Both the position numbers and the translations under genes were made by a program. Of a DNA stretch of 20,926 bases, positions 13,740-20,897 are shown one piece after another. Within the stretch, counting starts at the first letter, position 1. Each line of letters begins with the position of its first letter. Under the pieces are notes generated by a model. It did not search any database and was not told where the DNA came from. It saw only the letters and a list, made by a program, of their open reading frames with translations. The stretch spans positions 1-20,926 of the forward strand of contig VFKQ01000354.1 in assembly GCA_009885445.1 (NCBI GenBank). The letters run 5' to 3'. This DNA is from Anaerolineaceae bacterium (GTDB lineage Bacteria > Chloroflexota > Anaerolineae > Anaerolineales > Villigracilaceae).

Positions 13740-15716
13740 ATGAGACGAGAATACTACTCAGACACCATTTTCGATTTCCTCAAAAGGAGCAATGACGAGA
13801 TCCTTGGCAAGCTTGCGCAAGGCAATGACTTTGCGTTGGAGCAAACCCAACGTGACGCTTGGCTGCAAGAAATCCGTACCCTAAAAAACGTTCTGAAAAT
13901 TTACAAAGGCTCAGTGTATTTCGAATACTCAATTCCAAGGATGGGGAAAAGGATAGATATTGTTGTTATCATCGGCGCTGTTGTTTTTGTCCTTGAGTTT
14001 AAGGTTGGGGAAAAAGATTTTCAGTCTTATGCAATTGACCAAGTTTGGGATTATGCTCTCGATTTGAAGAATTTCCATGAAACGAGTCATAATTCCTATA
14101 TTGCGCCAGTTTTGGTGGCTACGAACGCGAAGGCGAATACAACAATTGTTGCGACTACTCACCACAACGACAAGCTGCTTGTTCCTATTAAGTGCAATGA
14201 TGAAATGTTAGCCCAAGTAATTATTGATGTGTTACGCTTCTCAGACGGGAATGAAATCAACCCTACACAATGGGAAGTAGGACGCTATCAACCCACACCA
14301 AGCATTGTTGAAGCGGCTATGGCTTTGTATGGCGGCCATTCTGTAGATGAAATTTCTCGAAGTGACGCTAGCGCGATAAATCTCAGTCAGACGTCTGACG
14401 CGGTTTCAGAAATTGTTCAATTCTCCAAGCGAAATTCCGTCAAATCTATTTGTTTTGTCACAGGTGTACCTGGTGCTGGCAAGACCTTAGTGGGGTTGAA
14501 CATTGCCACCAAACATGTAGACAAGGACACTGATCTTTACAGCGTCTTTCTATCTGGTAACGGACCACTCGTTGCTATTTTGCGAGAAGCATTGGCACGT
14601 GATAAAGTTCGGCGCGAAAAGGAACGTGGAATCAAGGTGAAAAAAGGGGAAGTGATGAGCGAAGTTAAGATGTTTATTCAAAATGTCCATAACTTTCGTG
14701 ATGAGGGTTTAATTGATCTGCAAAGGCCGCCAATTGAACACGTTGCCTTATTTGATGAGGCGCAACGGGCTTGGGATTTACAACAAACAGCAAATTTCAT
14801 GCAGCGTAAGCGTGGTCAAGCAAATTTCCAAATATCTGAGCCGGAATTCTTAATTTCTTGTCTTGATCGTCATCCCGACTGGGCAGTCGTTGTTTGTCTA
14901 GTTGGCGGTGGACAAGAGATCAACACTGGAGAAGCAGGCATCAGTGAATGGATCGAATCTCTTGAACGCTCTTTTCCTAAGTGGCATATTTTTATCTCTC
15001 CTCATCTTACAGATAGTGAATACGGAACAGAGAAAGTTTTAGACAAAATCAAGGCGCACAAAAACGTTACGTACAAAGAAGAACTACATCTCTCTGTCTC
15101 AATGCGTTCTTTTCGTGCAGAGCACGTATCGCTGTTAGTGAAGCAACTTTTAGATTTACAACCTGAAGAGGCACGAAAGACTTTAAAAAATGTCCGGGAT
15201 AGATATCCAATCGTCATAACCCGCGACCTAGCAAAAGCAAAGCAGTGGCTAAAAACTCAAGCCCGCGGAACAGAACGATATGGAATTGTTGTTTCTTCAC
15301 AGGCGCAACGACTCAAACCCCACGCGATAGACGTGAAGTCACCCGTTGACCCAATTCATTGGTTTCTTGACGGGAAAGAGGATGTTCGCTCCTCATATTA
15401 TCTTGAAGATGTTGTTACAGAATTTCAAGTGCAAGGCCTTGAACTTGATTGGGCATGCGTGACTTGGGATGCTGATTTTCGTTACACAAAAGATGGCTGG
15501 AGACATTTCTCTTTTGTCGGCGCTAAGTGGAATCAAATTAAAAAGCCCGAAAGACAAAACTATCTAAAAAATGCTTATCGTGTTCTTTTGACACGAGCAA
15601 GACAAGGAATGGTAATCGTCGTCCCATCAGGTGATAAAGAAGATCTCACGCGCAAAAGCGAATTTTACGATCCTGTTTTTGAGTATTTTCAAGAAATCGG
15701 TTTCACTGTTATCTAG
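13740..15716 (+). CDS. PD-(D/E)XK nuclease-DUF2075 helicase fusion
   Basis: A 658-residue protein. Residues 45-130 look like a PD-(D/E)XK nuclease: YFEYSIPRMGKRIDIVV supplies the Asp and VFVLEFKVG the ExK (about residues 72-88). From about residue 230 a DUF2075/superfamily-1-like helicase follows: Walker A TGVPGAGKT (240-248), Walker B ALFDEAQRAWD (about 335-345), LHLSVSMRSFRAEHVSLLV, EFQVQGLELDWACVTW (about 558-572) and AYRVLLTRARQGM (about 611-623). Proteins of this type are frequent in defence neighbourhoods, but a defence role is inferred, not shown. The gene is markedly AT-richer than its neighbours, has no clear Shine-Dalgarno, and stands next to the vsr-like remnant, all consistent with horizontal acquisition. 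Confidence 0.88.
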   Translation: MRREYYSDTIFDFLKRSNDEILGKLAQGNDFALEQTQRDAWLQEIRTLKNVLKIYKGSVYFEYSIPRMGKRIDIVVIIGAVVFVLEFKVGEKDFQSYAIDQVWDYALDLKNFHETSHNSYIAPVLVATNAKANTTIVATTHHNDKLLVPIKCNDEMLAQVIIDVLRFSDGNEINPTQWEVGRYQPTPSIVEAAMALYGGHSVDEISRSDASAINLSQTSDAVSEIVQFSKRNSVKSICFVTGVPGAGKTLVGLNIATKHVDKDTDLYSVFLSGNGPLVAILREALARDKVRREKERGIKVKKGEVMSEVKMFIQNVHNFRDEGLIDLQRPPIEHVALFDEAQRAWDLQQTANFMQRKRGQANFQISEPEFLISCLDRHPDWAVVVCLVGGGQEINTGEAGISEWIESLERSFPKWHIFISPHLTDSEYGTEKVLDKIKAHKNVTYKEELHLSVSMRSFRAEHVSLLVKQLLDLQPEEARKTLKNVRDRYPIVITRDLAKAKQWLKTQARGTERYGIVVSSQAQRLKPHAIDVKSPVDPIHWFLDGKEDVRSSYYLEDVVTEFQVQGLELDWACVTWDADFRYTKDGWRHFSFVGAKWNQIKKPERQNYLKNAYRVLLTRARQGMVIVVPSGDKEDLTRKSEFYDPVFEYFQEIGFTVI

Positions 15717-15738
15717 ATTGTGATTTTCACACAAAAAG

Positions 15739-15805
15739 TAAAATATCCCCCACTATGACCAACGAATCCCTCGTAATCTACCAAATGAACAAAGCAGTAC
15801 GCTAA
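15739..15805 (+). pseudogene. Copy of the ettA promoter and first 13 codons, then stop
   Basis: The -10 box TAAAAT (15739-15744), the short leader and the first 40 coding bases (15755-15794) duplicate 16757-16811 of the intact ettA gene. The coding part has 37 of 40 identities and the leader one extra C. The copy reads MTNESLVIYQMNKAVR and stops at 15805; the intact protein begins MSNESLVIYQMNKVGK. Homology ends abruptly after AACAAAG. One of the three coding differences is synonymous and the other two make a conservative S-to-T change, so it is probably a foreign allele's 5' end. It still has a potential promoter and a terminator directly behind it, so a 16-codon transcript could be made. 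Confidence 0.85.
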
Positions 15806-15810
15806 AAGCA

Positions 15811-15840
15811 AAACTCCGAGATTTTCTCTCGGAGTTTTTG
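15811..15840. terminator. Bidirectional terminator between the ettA 5' copy and the DUF2283 gene
   Basis: AAACTCCGAGA (15811-15821) pairs perfectly with TCTCGGAGTTT (15827-15837) around a 5-nt loop. T-runs follow on both strands. It ends the ettA 5' copy on the plus strand and the toxin-antitoxin-like operon on the minus strand. Confidence 0.88.
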
Positions 15841-15846
15841 TTTCGA

Positions 15847-16056
15847 TTACCCCGCCAATGGCGGCGAGACTTGATATTCCATTTTGCCGGGTACATTGAC
15901 GCGCCGCGACGCATCCAAAATCTCAAGCGAGACGAGATTCCCGCTGGCGTCATAATCCAGAATCACGCCGGGCTTGTCCTCGTCACTTTCGGCCACGATG
16001 GTCTCGGCCAAAATAATGGTCAGGGTATCGGCTACTCGGTCGTAAACGACTTTCAT
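15847..16056 (-). CDS. DUF2283 small protein
   Basis: A 69-residue protein that matches DUF2283 throughout: VYDRVADTLTIIL, a short acidic stretch, GVILDYDASGNLVSLEILDA and a C-terminal tail. DUF2283 proteins usually accompany a DUF4258 toxin-like protein and are presumed antitoxins. Here it is the third gene of a DUF433-DUF5615 operon: its ATG lies 3 bp after the DUF5615 stop codon. No DUF4258 gene is present. The operon terminator lies directly downstream. Confidence 0.85.
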   Translation of the reverse strand: MKVVYDRVADTLTIILAETIVAESDEDKPGVILDYDASGNLVSLEILDASRRVNVPGKMEYQVSPPLAG

Positions 16057-16059
16057 TTG

Positions 16060-16431
16060 TTATTCTGCCTCAATTGGCAAATTCCTTATCCGCAGACTTT
16101 TGTCAGATAGCGACACGATTGCGCCATCCATCAGCGGGGACTCGATTTCCTTCCAAACAGCATCCAAGCGGGAGACAATTTCATCGGTGTGCAAATCCCT
16201 CAACCGCAGAATAATCACAGAAGGAGCGCTTTCGCCGGAAAAAGCCAGCAGGTGACCATAATCGAGATCATGTGTGACGATGGTTTCACCTGTCTTTCTT
16301 GCTTCTGCGACGATTTCAACATCTTTTGCCCGCGCCATGCCAATGTCACCAACATGACGACAAACATGGCCGCGTTTTTTCAAGGGCGCGACCATGTCAC
16401 GGTGGATGTTCATGTTGAGCAGGAAATTCAT
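16060..16431 (-). CDS. DUF5615 (Mut7-C/VapC45-like) PIN-fold protein, possibly inactive
   Basis: A 123-residue protein of the DUF5615 PIN-like family, the toxin partner of DUF433 antitoxins (as in VapBC45 of Mycobacterium tuberculosis). Recognisable parts are the N-terminal strand MNFLLNMNIHRDMVAPLKKR, GHVCRHVGDIGMARAKDVEI and the core VTHDLDYGHLLAFSG. The first acidic residue of the family (Asp in FLxDxxI) is Asn6 here (codon AAC), which may weaken or abolish metal binding, while the DLD motif is intact. The ATG at 16431 overlaps the DUF433 stop as ATGA, so that start is chosen although the frame is open upstream to 16614. Confidence 0.83.
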   Translation of the reverse strand: MNFLLNMNIHRDMVAPLKKRGHVCRHVGDIGMARAKDVEIVAEARKTGETIVTHDLDYGHLLAFSGESAPSVIILRLRDLHTDEIVSRLDAVWKEIESPLMDGAIVSLSDKSLRIRNLPIEAE

Positions 16432-16679
16432 CCAGCCACCGATGCAGGCATGGGCAATACACTTTCTTCCATCGCCCACGAAGCATACGCCAAAGCCTGA
16501 TAAATATCGTCGGCTTCCAGCTCGGGCCACGATTTGAGAATATCCTTGATGCCCATGCCGGAACTCAAATATCCAAGCACCGAAGCGACTGGCATGCGCA
16601 TCCCGCGAATACACGGTTTGCCAAAGCAGACTTCGGGGTCAAGTGTGATGCGGTCAAACTTGTAATGTCGAATTTCCAT
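16428..16679 (-). CDS. DUF433 antitoxin (VapB45-like)
   Basis: An 83-residue DNA-binding protein. The DUF433 signature ITLDPEVCFGKPCIRGMRMP is complete, followed by the helix-turn-helix-like SVLGYLSSGMGIKDILKSWP and ELEADDIYQALAYASW. DUF433 proteins neutralise DUF5615 partners and repress their own operon. On the minus strand AAGGAG lies 6 nt before the ATG, and TAAAAT at 16714-16709 is a likely -10. The gene is divergent from ettA with only 92 bp between the starts, so its autoregulation could touch the ettA promoter. Last bases overlap the DUF5615 start. Confidence 0.9.
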   Translation of the reverse strand: MEIRHYKFDRITLDPEVCFGKPCIRGMRMPVASVLGYLSSGMGIKDILKSWPELEADDIYQALAYASWAMEESVLPMPASVAG

Positions 16680-16708
16680 TTCGGACTCCTTGCTTCTATC
16701 CAGCCCAC

Positions 16709-16714
16709 ATTTTA
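16709..16714 (-). promoter_or_regulatory. -10 box of the DUF433 operon
   Basis: TAAAAT on the minus strand, about 30 bp before the DUF433 ATG, with AAGGAG (16691-16686) in between. No -35 is convincing in the pyrimidine-rich spacer. Confidence 0.45.
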
Positions 16715-16756
16715 CCCCCTTTTACTATTCTCCATTCTCCATCCCCCACTCTCTGA

Positions 16757-16762
16757 TAAAAT
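16757..16762 (+). promoter_or_regulatory. -10 box close to the ettA start
   Basis: TAAAAT ends 9 bp before the ettA ATG, giving a leader of about 3 nt without a Shine-Dalgarno. The same box and spacing recur before the acyltransferase gene and the ettA 5' copy. Confidence 0.5.
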
Positions 16763-16771
16763 CTCCCCACT

Positions 16772-18445
16772 ATGTCAAACGAATCCCTCGTCATCTACCA
16801 AATGAACAAAGTCGGGAAAATCATCCCGGCCACCAACAAACAGATTCTGCGCGACATCTCGCTCGGTTTCTATTACGGCGCCAAGATCGGCGTGCTCGGG
16901 CTTAACGGCGCGGGCAAGTCTACCCTGCTGCGCATCATGGCCGATGTAGACAAAGACTACATCGGCGAGATCACCGTGGCCAAGGGCTACACTTTTGGTC
17001 TGCTTGAGCAGGAACCCAAACTCGATGAAAGCAAAACCGTCATCGAGGTGGTGCGCGAAGCCCTGCAACCCATCGTAGATATGCTCGCGCGCTTCGACGC
17101 TGTCAACGCCAAGTTCGGCGAAGCGGACGCGGACTTCGACGCGCTCATCACCGAGCAGGGCAAACTACAAGAAAAACTCGACAGGGTTGATGCGTGGAAT
17201 CTCGACAGCCGACTCGAACTTGCCATGGACGCGCTCCGCTGTCCCCCGTCCGATACCCCCGTCCGCATTTGCTCGGGCGGAGAAAAACGCCGCGTCGCTC
17301 TAACCCGCCTCCTGCTGACCGAGCCCGATGTGTTGTTGCTCGACGAGCCGACGAATCATCTCGATGCTGAATCCGTTGCGTGGCTGGAGCATCATCTGCG
17401 CGATTACAAAGGCACTGTTATCGCCGTCACGCATGATCGTTATTTTCTCGATAACGTCGCCGGTTGGATTCTCGAACTCGACCGCGGCTACGGAATTCCT
17501 TACAAAGGAAATTATTCTGCGTGGCTTGAGCAAAAGCAGGAGCGCGTGCGCGTTGAGGAAAAATCTGAATCGAAACGCCAGAAGACTCTCGAGCGCGAAC
17601 TCGAATGGATTCGCATGTCGCCCAAGGCGCGTCAATCGAAAGGTCAGGCGCGCATCACTGCTTACGAAAAATTATTGGGTCAGGAAGCCGAAGCGCGTCG
17701 CGAAGAATTGGATATTTACATCCCGCCCGGGCCGCGACTCGGCGACATCGTTTTCGAATTCGACAAGGTGACCAAGAGCTACGACGAGCGCCTCATTCTC
17801 GACCTGTTTACGGCTTCTGTCCCCCCGGGCAGTATCGTCGGGATAGTGGGCCCTAACGGCGCGGGCAAAACTACTTTGCTGAAAATGATCACCGGCAAAG
17901 AAAAACCCGATAGCGGCAACATCAAAATCGGCGACACGGTTAAATTTTCTTACGTAGATCAAACGCGCACCCTCGACCCGGAAAAGACCGTCTACGAAGA
18001 AATTTCGCAGGGCAACGAAACGCTCGAACTGGGCAAGCGCAAAATCAACGCGCGCGGATATTGTTCGTCGTTCAACTTCATGGGCAGTGACCAGCAAAAG
18101 AAAGTCGGCATCCTCTCTGGCGGTGAACGCAACCGCGTGCATCTCGCAAAAACATTAACCGAAGGCGCAAATGTTTTACTGCTCGACGAACCCACCAACG
18201 ACCTCGACGTGAACACCCTGCGCGCGCTGGAGGAAGCCATCTCAGAATTCGCGGGCGTGGCATTAATCGTCAGCCACGACCGCTGGTTCCTGGATAGAGT
18301 CTGCACGCATCTTGTGGTCTTTGAAGGCGAGTCGCAGGCCAAGATGTACGTCGGCAACTGGTCCGATTACGAAACAATGATGATGGAGAAGTTTGGCAAG
18401 GATTTGACTCCGCATCGGGTGAAGTATCGTACGTTGAAGAGGTAA
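16772..18445 (+). CDS. ettA: EttA-type ABC-F translational throttle ATPase
   Basis: A 557-residue cytosolic ABC-F protein with two ATP-binding cassettes and no membrane domain; EttA binds the ribosomal E site and gates entry into elongation according to energy state. Cassette 1: Walker A GLNGAGKST (43-51), an arm at about 100-145, signature ICSGGEKRRVAL and Walker B VLLLDEPTNHLD. The charged linker (about 243-310, LERELEWIRMSPKARQSKGQ) is the P-site tRNA interaction motif. Cassette 2: GPNGAGKTT, LSGGERNRVHLAKTL, VLLLDEPTNDLD. Length and motifs are normal for EttA, and the product looks functional. Pieces of its two ends recur at 15739-15794 and 20573-20662, outside the modules that flank it. 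Start context is leaderless. Confidence 0.96.
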   Translation: MSNESLVIYQMNKVGKIIPATNKQILRDISLGFYYGAKIGVLGLNGAGKSTLLRIMADVDKDYIGEITVAKGYTFGLLEQEPKLDESKTVIEVVREALQPIVDMLARFDAVNAKFGEADADFDALITEQGKLQEKLDRVDAWNLDSRLELAMDALRCPPSDTPVRICSGGEKRRVALTRLLLTEPDVLLLDEPTNHLDAESVAWLEHHLRDYKGTVIAVTHDRYFLDNVAGWILELDRGYGIPYKGNYSAWLEQKQERVRVEEKSESKRQKTLERELEWIRMSPKARQSKGQARITAYEKLLGQEAEARREELDIYIPPGPRLGDIVFEFDKVTKSYDERLILDLFTASVPPGSIVGIVGPNGAGKTTLLKMITGKEKPDSGNIKIGDTVKFSYVDQTRTLDPEKTVYEEISQGNETLELGKRKINARGYCSSFNFMGSDQQKKVGILSGGERNRVHLAKTLTEGANVLLLDEPTNDLDVNTLRALEEAISEFAGVALIVSHDRWFLDRVCTHLVVFEGESQAKMYVGNWSDYETMMMEKFGKDLTPHRVKYRTLKR

Positions 18446-18450
18446 GATCA

Positions 18451-18487
18451 AAGTGACAGTCACCTTAAAGTTGACTGTCACTTTTTT
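18451..18487 (+). terminator. Terminator of ettA
   Basis: AAGTGACAGTCA (18451-18462) pairs perfectly over 12 bp with TGACTGTCACTT (18472-18483), with a 9-nt loop and a run of Ts. Confidence 0.93.
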
Positions 18488-18586
18488 GAGACAAAAAACG
18501 CTGGTAAGCCCGCAACTTATACTTTGCGCATCCGTAGAATACCTCGTTGAACCTGATCATAAATTTATCGTTAAAAAAAGGAAAAC

Positions 18587-19582
18587 ATGAAAGCCATCAC
18601 CCAGACCCAATACGGTTTGCCCGATGTGTTGAAACTCGCTGAAATACCGAAGCCCACGCCGAAAGAGAACGAAATCCTGATCAAAATACTCGCATCCACT
18701 GTGGGGGTGGGGGATTTGTGGGCAAGAAATTTCAAGGCAATTTCGCCCGATGATTTTTCGATGGCTTACCCGTTATGGTTTCTCTCGCGTCTGTCATTCG
18801 GATGGAACACCCCTAAAATAAAAATTCTCGGCGCAGAACTGGCAGGCGAAGTGGAAGCGGTGGGGAGCAAAGTCACGCGCTTCAAGCAGGGTGACGCGGT
18901 CTTTGGCTATCGCGGTCCCGCCTTTGGAGCGTATGCCGAGTATTTGTGCATGCCCGAAAACGGATTGGTCGCCCTCAAGCCGACCAACCTGACCTTCGAG
19001 GAAGCGGCAACAATTCCCTACGGCGCGTTGACGGCGTTGAATCTCCTGCGCAAGGCGAATCTCCAGCGCGGGCAAAAAACGCTTGTTATTGGCGCGTCGG
19101 GCAAGATCGGTTCGTATGCCCTGCAACTCGCTAAACACTACGGCGCAACGGTGACGGGTGTGTGCAGTACGCCGCGGGTGGGGTTTGTCCAAGCCTTGGG
19201 CGCGGACGCGGTGATTGATTACACTAGGGAGGATTTCACGAAGAACGGCGAACGCTACGACCTGATCTTCGACGTGATGAATCGCAGTTCATTCGAGCGT
19301 TGTAAAAACTCCCTGACCGAAAACGGCATCTATTTGCTGGCAAGTTTCAAGACTCCGCAATTGTGGCAAATGCTCACGTCGCCCAGAAAAGGCAAACGTG
19401 TGATCTGCGCCCTCTCACTAGAAACCCAGGCTGATCTGGAGCAGGTTCGAGGGTTGGCAGAAGCGAGTGTGTTGAAGTCCATTATTGATAAACGCTTTCC
19501 GTTGGAACAAGCCGCCGAAGCGCATCGCTATGTGGAGGCGGGTCAACGGACAGGGAATGTCGTCATTACAGTTGAGAGATAA
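18587..19582 (+). CDS. Zinc-independent MDR oxidoreductase (quinone-oxidoreductase-like), first of a pair
   Basis: A 331-residue NAD(P)-dependent medium-chain dehydrogenase/reductase. The GroES-like half has MKAITQTQYGLPDVLKLAEI and FKQGDAVFGY. The Rossmann half has VIGASGKIGSYALQLAKHYG (residues 167-186), where the usual GG of AxGGxG is GK, then GADAVIDYTREDF. No zinc-ligand Cys/His set is seen, which points to quinone or enone reduction rather than alcohol oxidation; the substrate is unknown. GGA lies a few bases before the ATG. The next paralogue begins 4 bp after the stop. The pair stands between the ettA terminator and the ettA 3' end copy. Confidence 0.88.
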   Translation: MKAITQTQYGLPDVLKLAEIPKPTPKENEILIKILASTVGVGDLWARNFKAISPDDFSMAYPLWFLSRLSFGWNTPKIKILGAELAGEVEAVGSKVTRFKQGDAVFGYRGPAFGAYAEYLCMPENGLVALKPTNLTFEEAATIPYGALTALNLLRKANLQRGQKTLVIGASGKIGSYALQLAKHYGATVTGVCSTPRVGFVQALGADAVIDYTREDFTKNGERYDLIFDVMNRSSFERCKNSLTENGIYLLASFKTPQLWQMLTSPRKGKRVICALSLETQADLEQVRGLAEASVLKSIIDKRFPLEQAAEAHRYVEAGQRTGNVVITVER

Positions 19583-19586
19583 TTTT

Positions 19587-20555
19587 ATGAAAGCAATCAT
19601 TTACACGCAATACGGTTCGCCCGATGTTCTTCAATTCAAAGAAGCGCCTCAACCCTCCCCAAAGGAGGCTGAGGTCCTCATCAAAGTCCATGCGGTTTCC
19701 ATCAATGCGGCGGACTGGCACCTCATGCGAGCTGACCCATTTCCCGTCCGCTTTGCGTTTGGATTATTCAAACCGAAAATCCAGATCCTCGGCGCAGACG
19801 TTGCGGGAGAGGTGGAAGCGCTGGGGAAAAATGTAACCCAGTTTAAAGTCGGCGATGCGGTATTCGGAGACTTATCAGGATGCGGCTTTGGAGGCTTTGC
19901 GGAATATGTCTGCGCGCCCGAAACAGTATTGGCATTGAAGCCCGCCAACCTGAGTTTTGAAGAAGCCGCGGCATTGCCGATGGCATCCATCACGGCTCTT
20001 CAAGGTCTGCGCGATATTGGCAGAATCAAGGCAGGGCAAAAAGTATTGATCTATGGCGCATCCGGCGGCGTTGGGACATTCGCCGTGCAGATCGCCAAAT
20101 CCTTCGGCGCAGAGGTTACAGCAGTGTGCAGTACGTCAAAAGTGGATATGGTGCGCGCGCTCGGCGCCGACCATGTGATTGATTACACGCGCGAAGACTT
20201 TACCCAAAACGGTCAGCAATATGATCTGATCTTCGCCGCCAATGGCAATCGCTCACTTGCAGACTATGAAAAGGCGCTCGCCCCCACAGGTACTTACGTC
20301 ATGTCCGGCGGCGCTTCTTCGCAGATGTTCGAAGCCATGCTGAAAGGACCATTGCGTTCGAAAGCAGGCGGCAAGTCTATAAAAAACTTTATCGCCAAAC
20401 CCAACCAGGTGGATTTGAACGCCATGAAAGGGCTGGTCGAAGCTGGACAAGTCAAGCCTGTTATTGATAAACGCTATCCGCTCATGGAAACGCCCAGCGC
20501 AATGCGCTACCTTGAAGAGGGTCACGCGCGCGGAAAAATTGTGGTTACAGTGTAA
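19587..20555 (+). CDS. Zinc-independent MDR oxidoreductase (quinone-oxidoreductase-like), second of a pair
   Basis: A 322-residue paralogue of the preceding protein, similar from end to end: MKAIIYTQYGSPDVLQFKEA, FKVGDAVFGDLSG, the canonical nucleotide loop IYGASGGVGTFAVQIAKSFG, GADHVIDYTREDF and the terminal VIDKRYPLMET segment. This copy keeps the GG that the first lacks, so it is the more typical enzyme. The ATG at 19587, 4 bp after the upstream stop, aligns with the paralogue's start; the frame is open upstream inside that gene but without homology. The pair probably arose by tandem duplication and is co-transcribed. Confidence 0.9.
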   Translation: MKAIIYTQYGSPDVLQFKEAPQPSPKEAEVLIKVHAVSINAADWHLMRADPFPVRFAFGLFKPKIQILGADVAGEVEALGKNVTQFKVGDAVFGDLSGCGFGGFAEYVCAPETVLALKPANLSFEEAAALPMASITALQGLRDIGRIKAGQKVLIYGASGGVGTFAVQIAKSFGAEVTAVCSTSKVDMVRALGADHVIDYTREDFTQNGQQYDLIFAANGNRSLADYEKALAPTGTYVMSGGASSQMFEAMLKGPLRSKAGGKSIKNFIAKPNQVDLNAMKGLVEAGQVKPVIDKRYPLMETPSAMRYLEEGHARGKIVVTV

Positions 20556-20572
20556 ACTGCTGGCAGTACGTG

Positions 20573-20662
20573 CCTTCATTCATCGTCTTCGAAGGCGATG
20601 ATGATGGAAAACCCGACAATGATTTGACTCCGCAGCGCGTGAAGTATAGGATGTTGAAACGG
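20573..20662 (+). pseudogene. Extra copy of the ettA 3' end
   Basis: Two blocks in one frame match the end of ettA. GTCTTCGAAGGCGA at 20585-20598 has 13 of 14 bases of 18317-18330. 20621-20662 (DLTPQRVKYRMLKR) has 35 of 42 bases of 18401-18442 (DLTPHRVKYRTLKR). The distance between blocks is 48 nt shorter than in ettA, a multiple of three. Several of the seven substitutions in the second block are synonymous. The stop codon position reads CAA, so the frame continues to about 20737. It begins about 18 bp after the second oxidoreductase gene. Confidence 0.85.
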
Positions 20663-20685
20663 CAAGAAAAAAAATCAGCAATGGC

Positions 20686-20721
20686 AAACGGCTCCCATCT
20701 TATAGGGAGCCGTTTCTTTTT
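20686..20721 (+). terminator. Terminator after the ettA 3' end copy
   Basis: AAACGGCTCCC (20686-20696) pairs perfectly over 11 bp with GGGAGCCGTTT (20705-20715), with an 8-nt loop, followed by CTTTTTG. Confidence 0.93.
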
Positions 20722-20825
20722 GATGTTTATCTAACGCTTACGGAGTTGGGTTAAATTTCAGTCCGCGTGCGGGGCGGGTAATGCCTTGATCAGATTGGGG
20801 CATGGAGAATTCCATCGAATAGTAC

Positions 20826-20831
20826 TATAAT
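20826..20831 (+). promoter_or_regulatory. Possible -10 box near window end
   Basis: A perfect TATAAT; at 17 bp spacing TGGAGA (20803-20808) gives only 4 of 6 matches to a -35. It points out of the window. No gene is recognised in 20722-20926. Confidence 0.35.
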
Positions 20832-20854
20832 TTGCTTAATCTATTTTAACCTAT

Positions 20855-20897
20855 GTCCGTATAACGTCCGAAAGGCATTTGGGACATTATACGGCAC
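20855..20897. repeat. Inverted repeat, 15-bp arms
   Basis: GTCCGTATAACGTCC (20855-20869) is the inverse of GGACATTATACGGCAC (20882-20897) apart from one mismatch and one inserted base; the loop is 12 nt. An outer pair, TAACCTATG (20848-20856) with CATA-ggc-GGTTA (20911-20922), extends the symmetry. It may be a terminal repeat or small mobile hairpin; the other side is outside the window. Confidence 0.6.

Noticed and set aside
16432..16614. Upstream extension of the DUF5615 frame
   Set aside because: The extension overlaps the well-conserved DUF433 gene in another frame, and the family starts at the ATG that overlaps the DUF433 stop.
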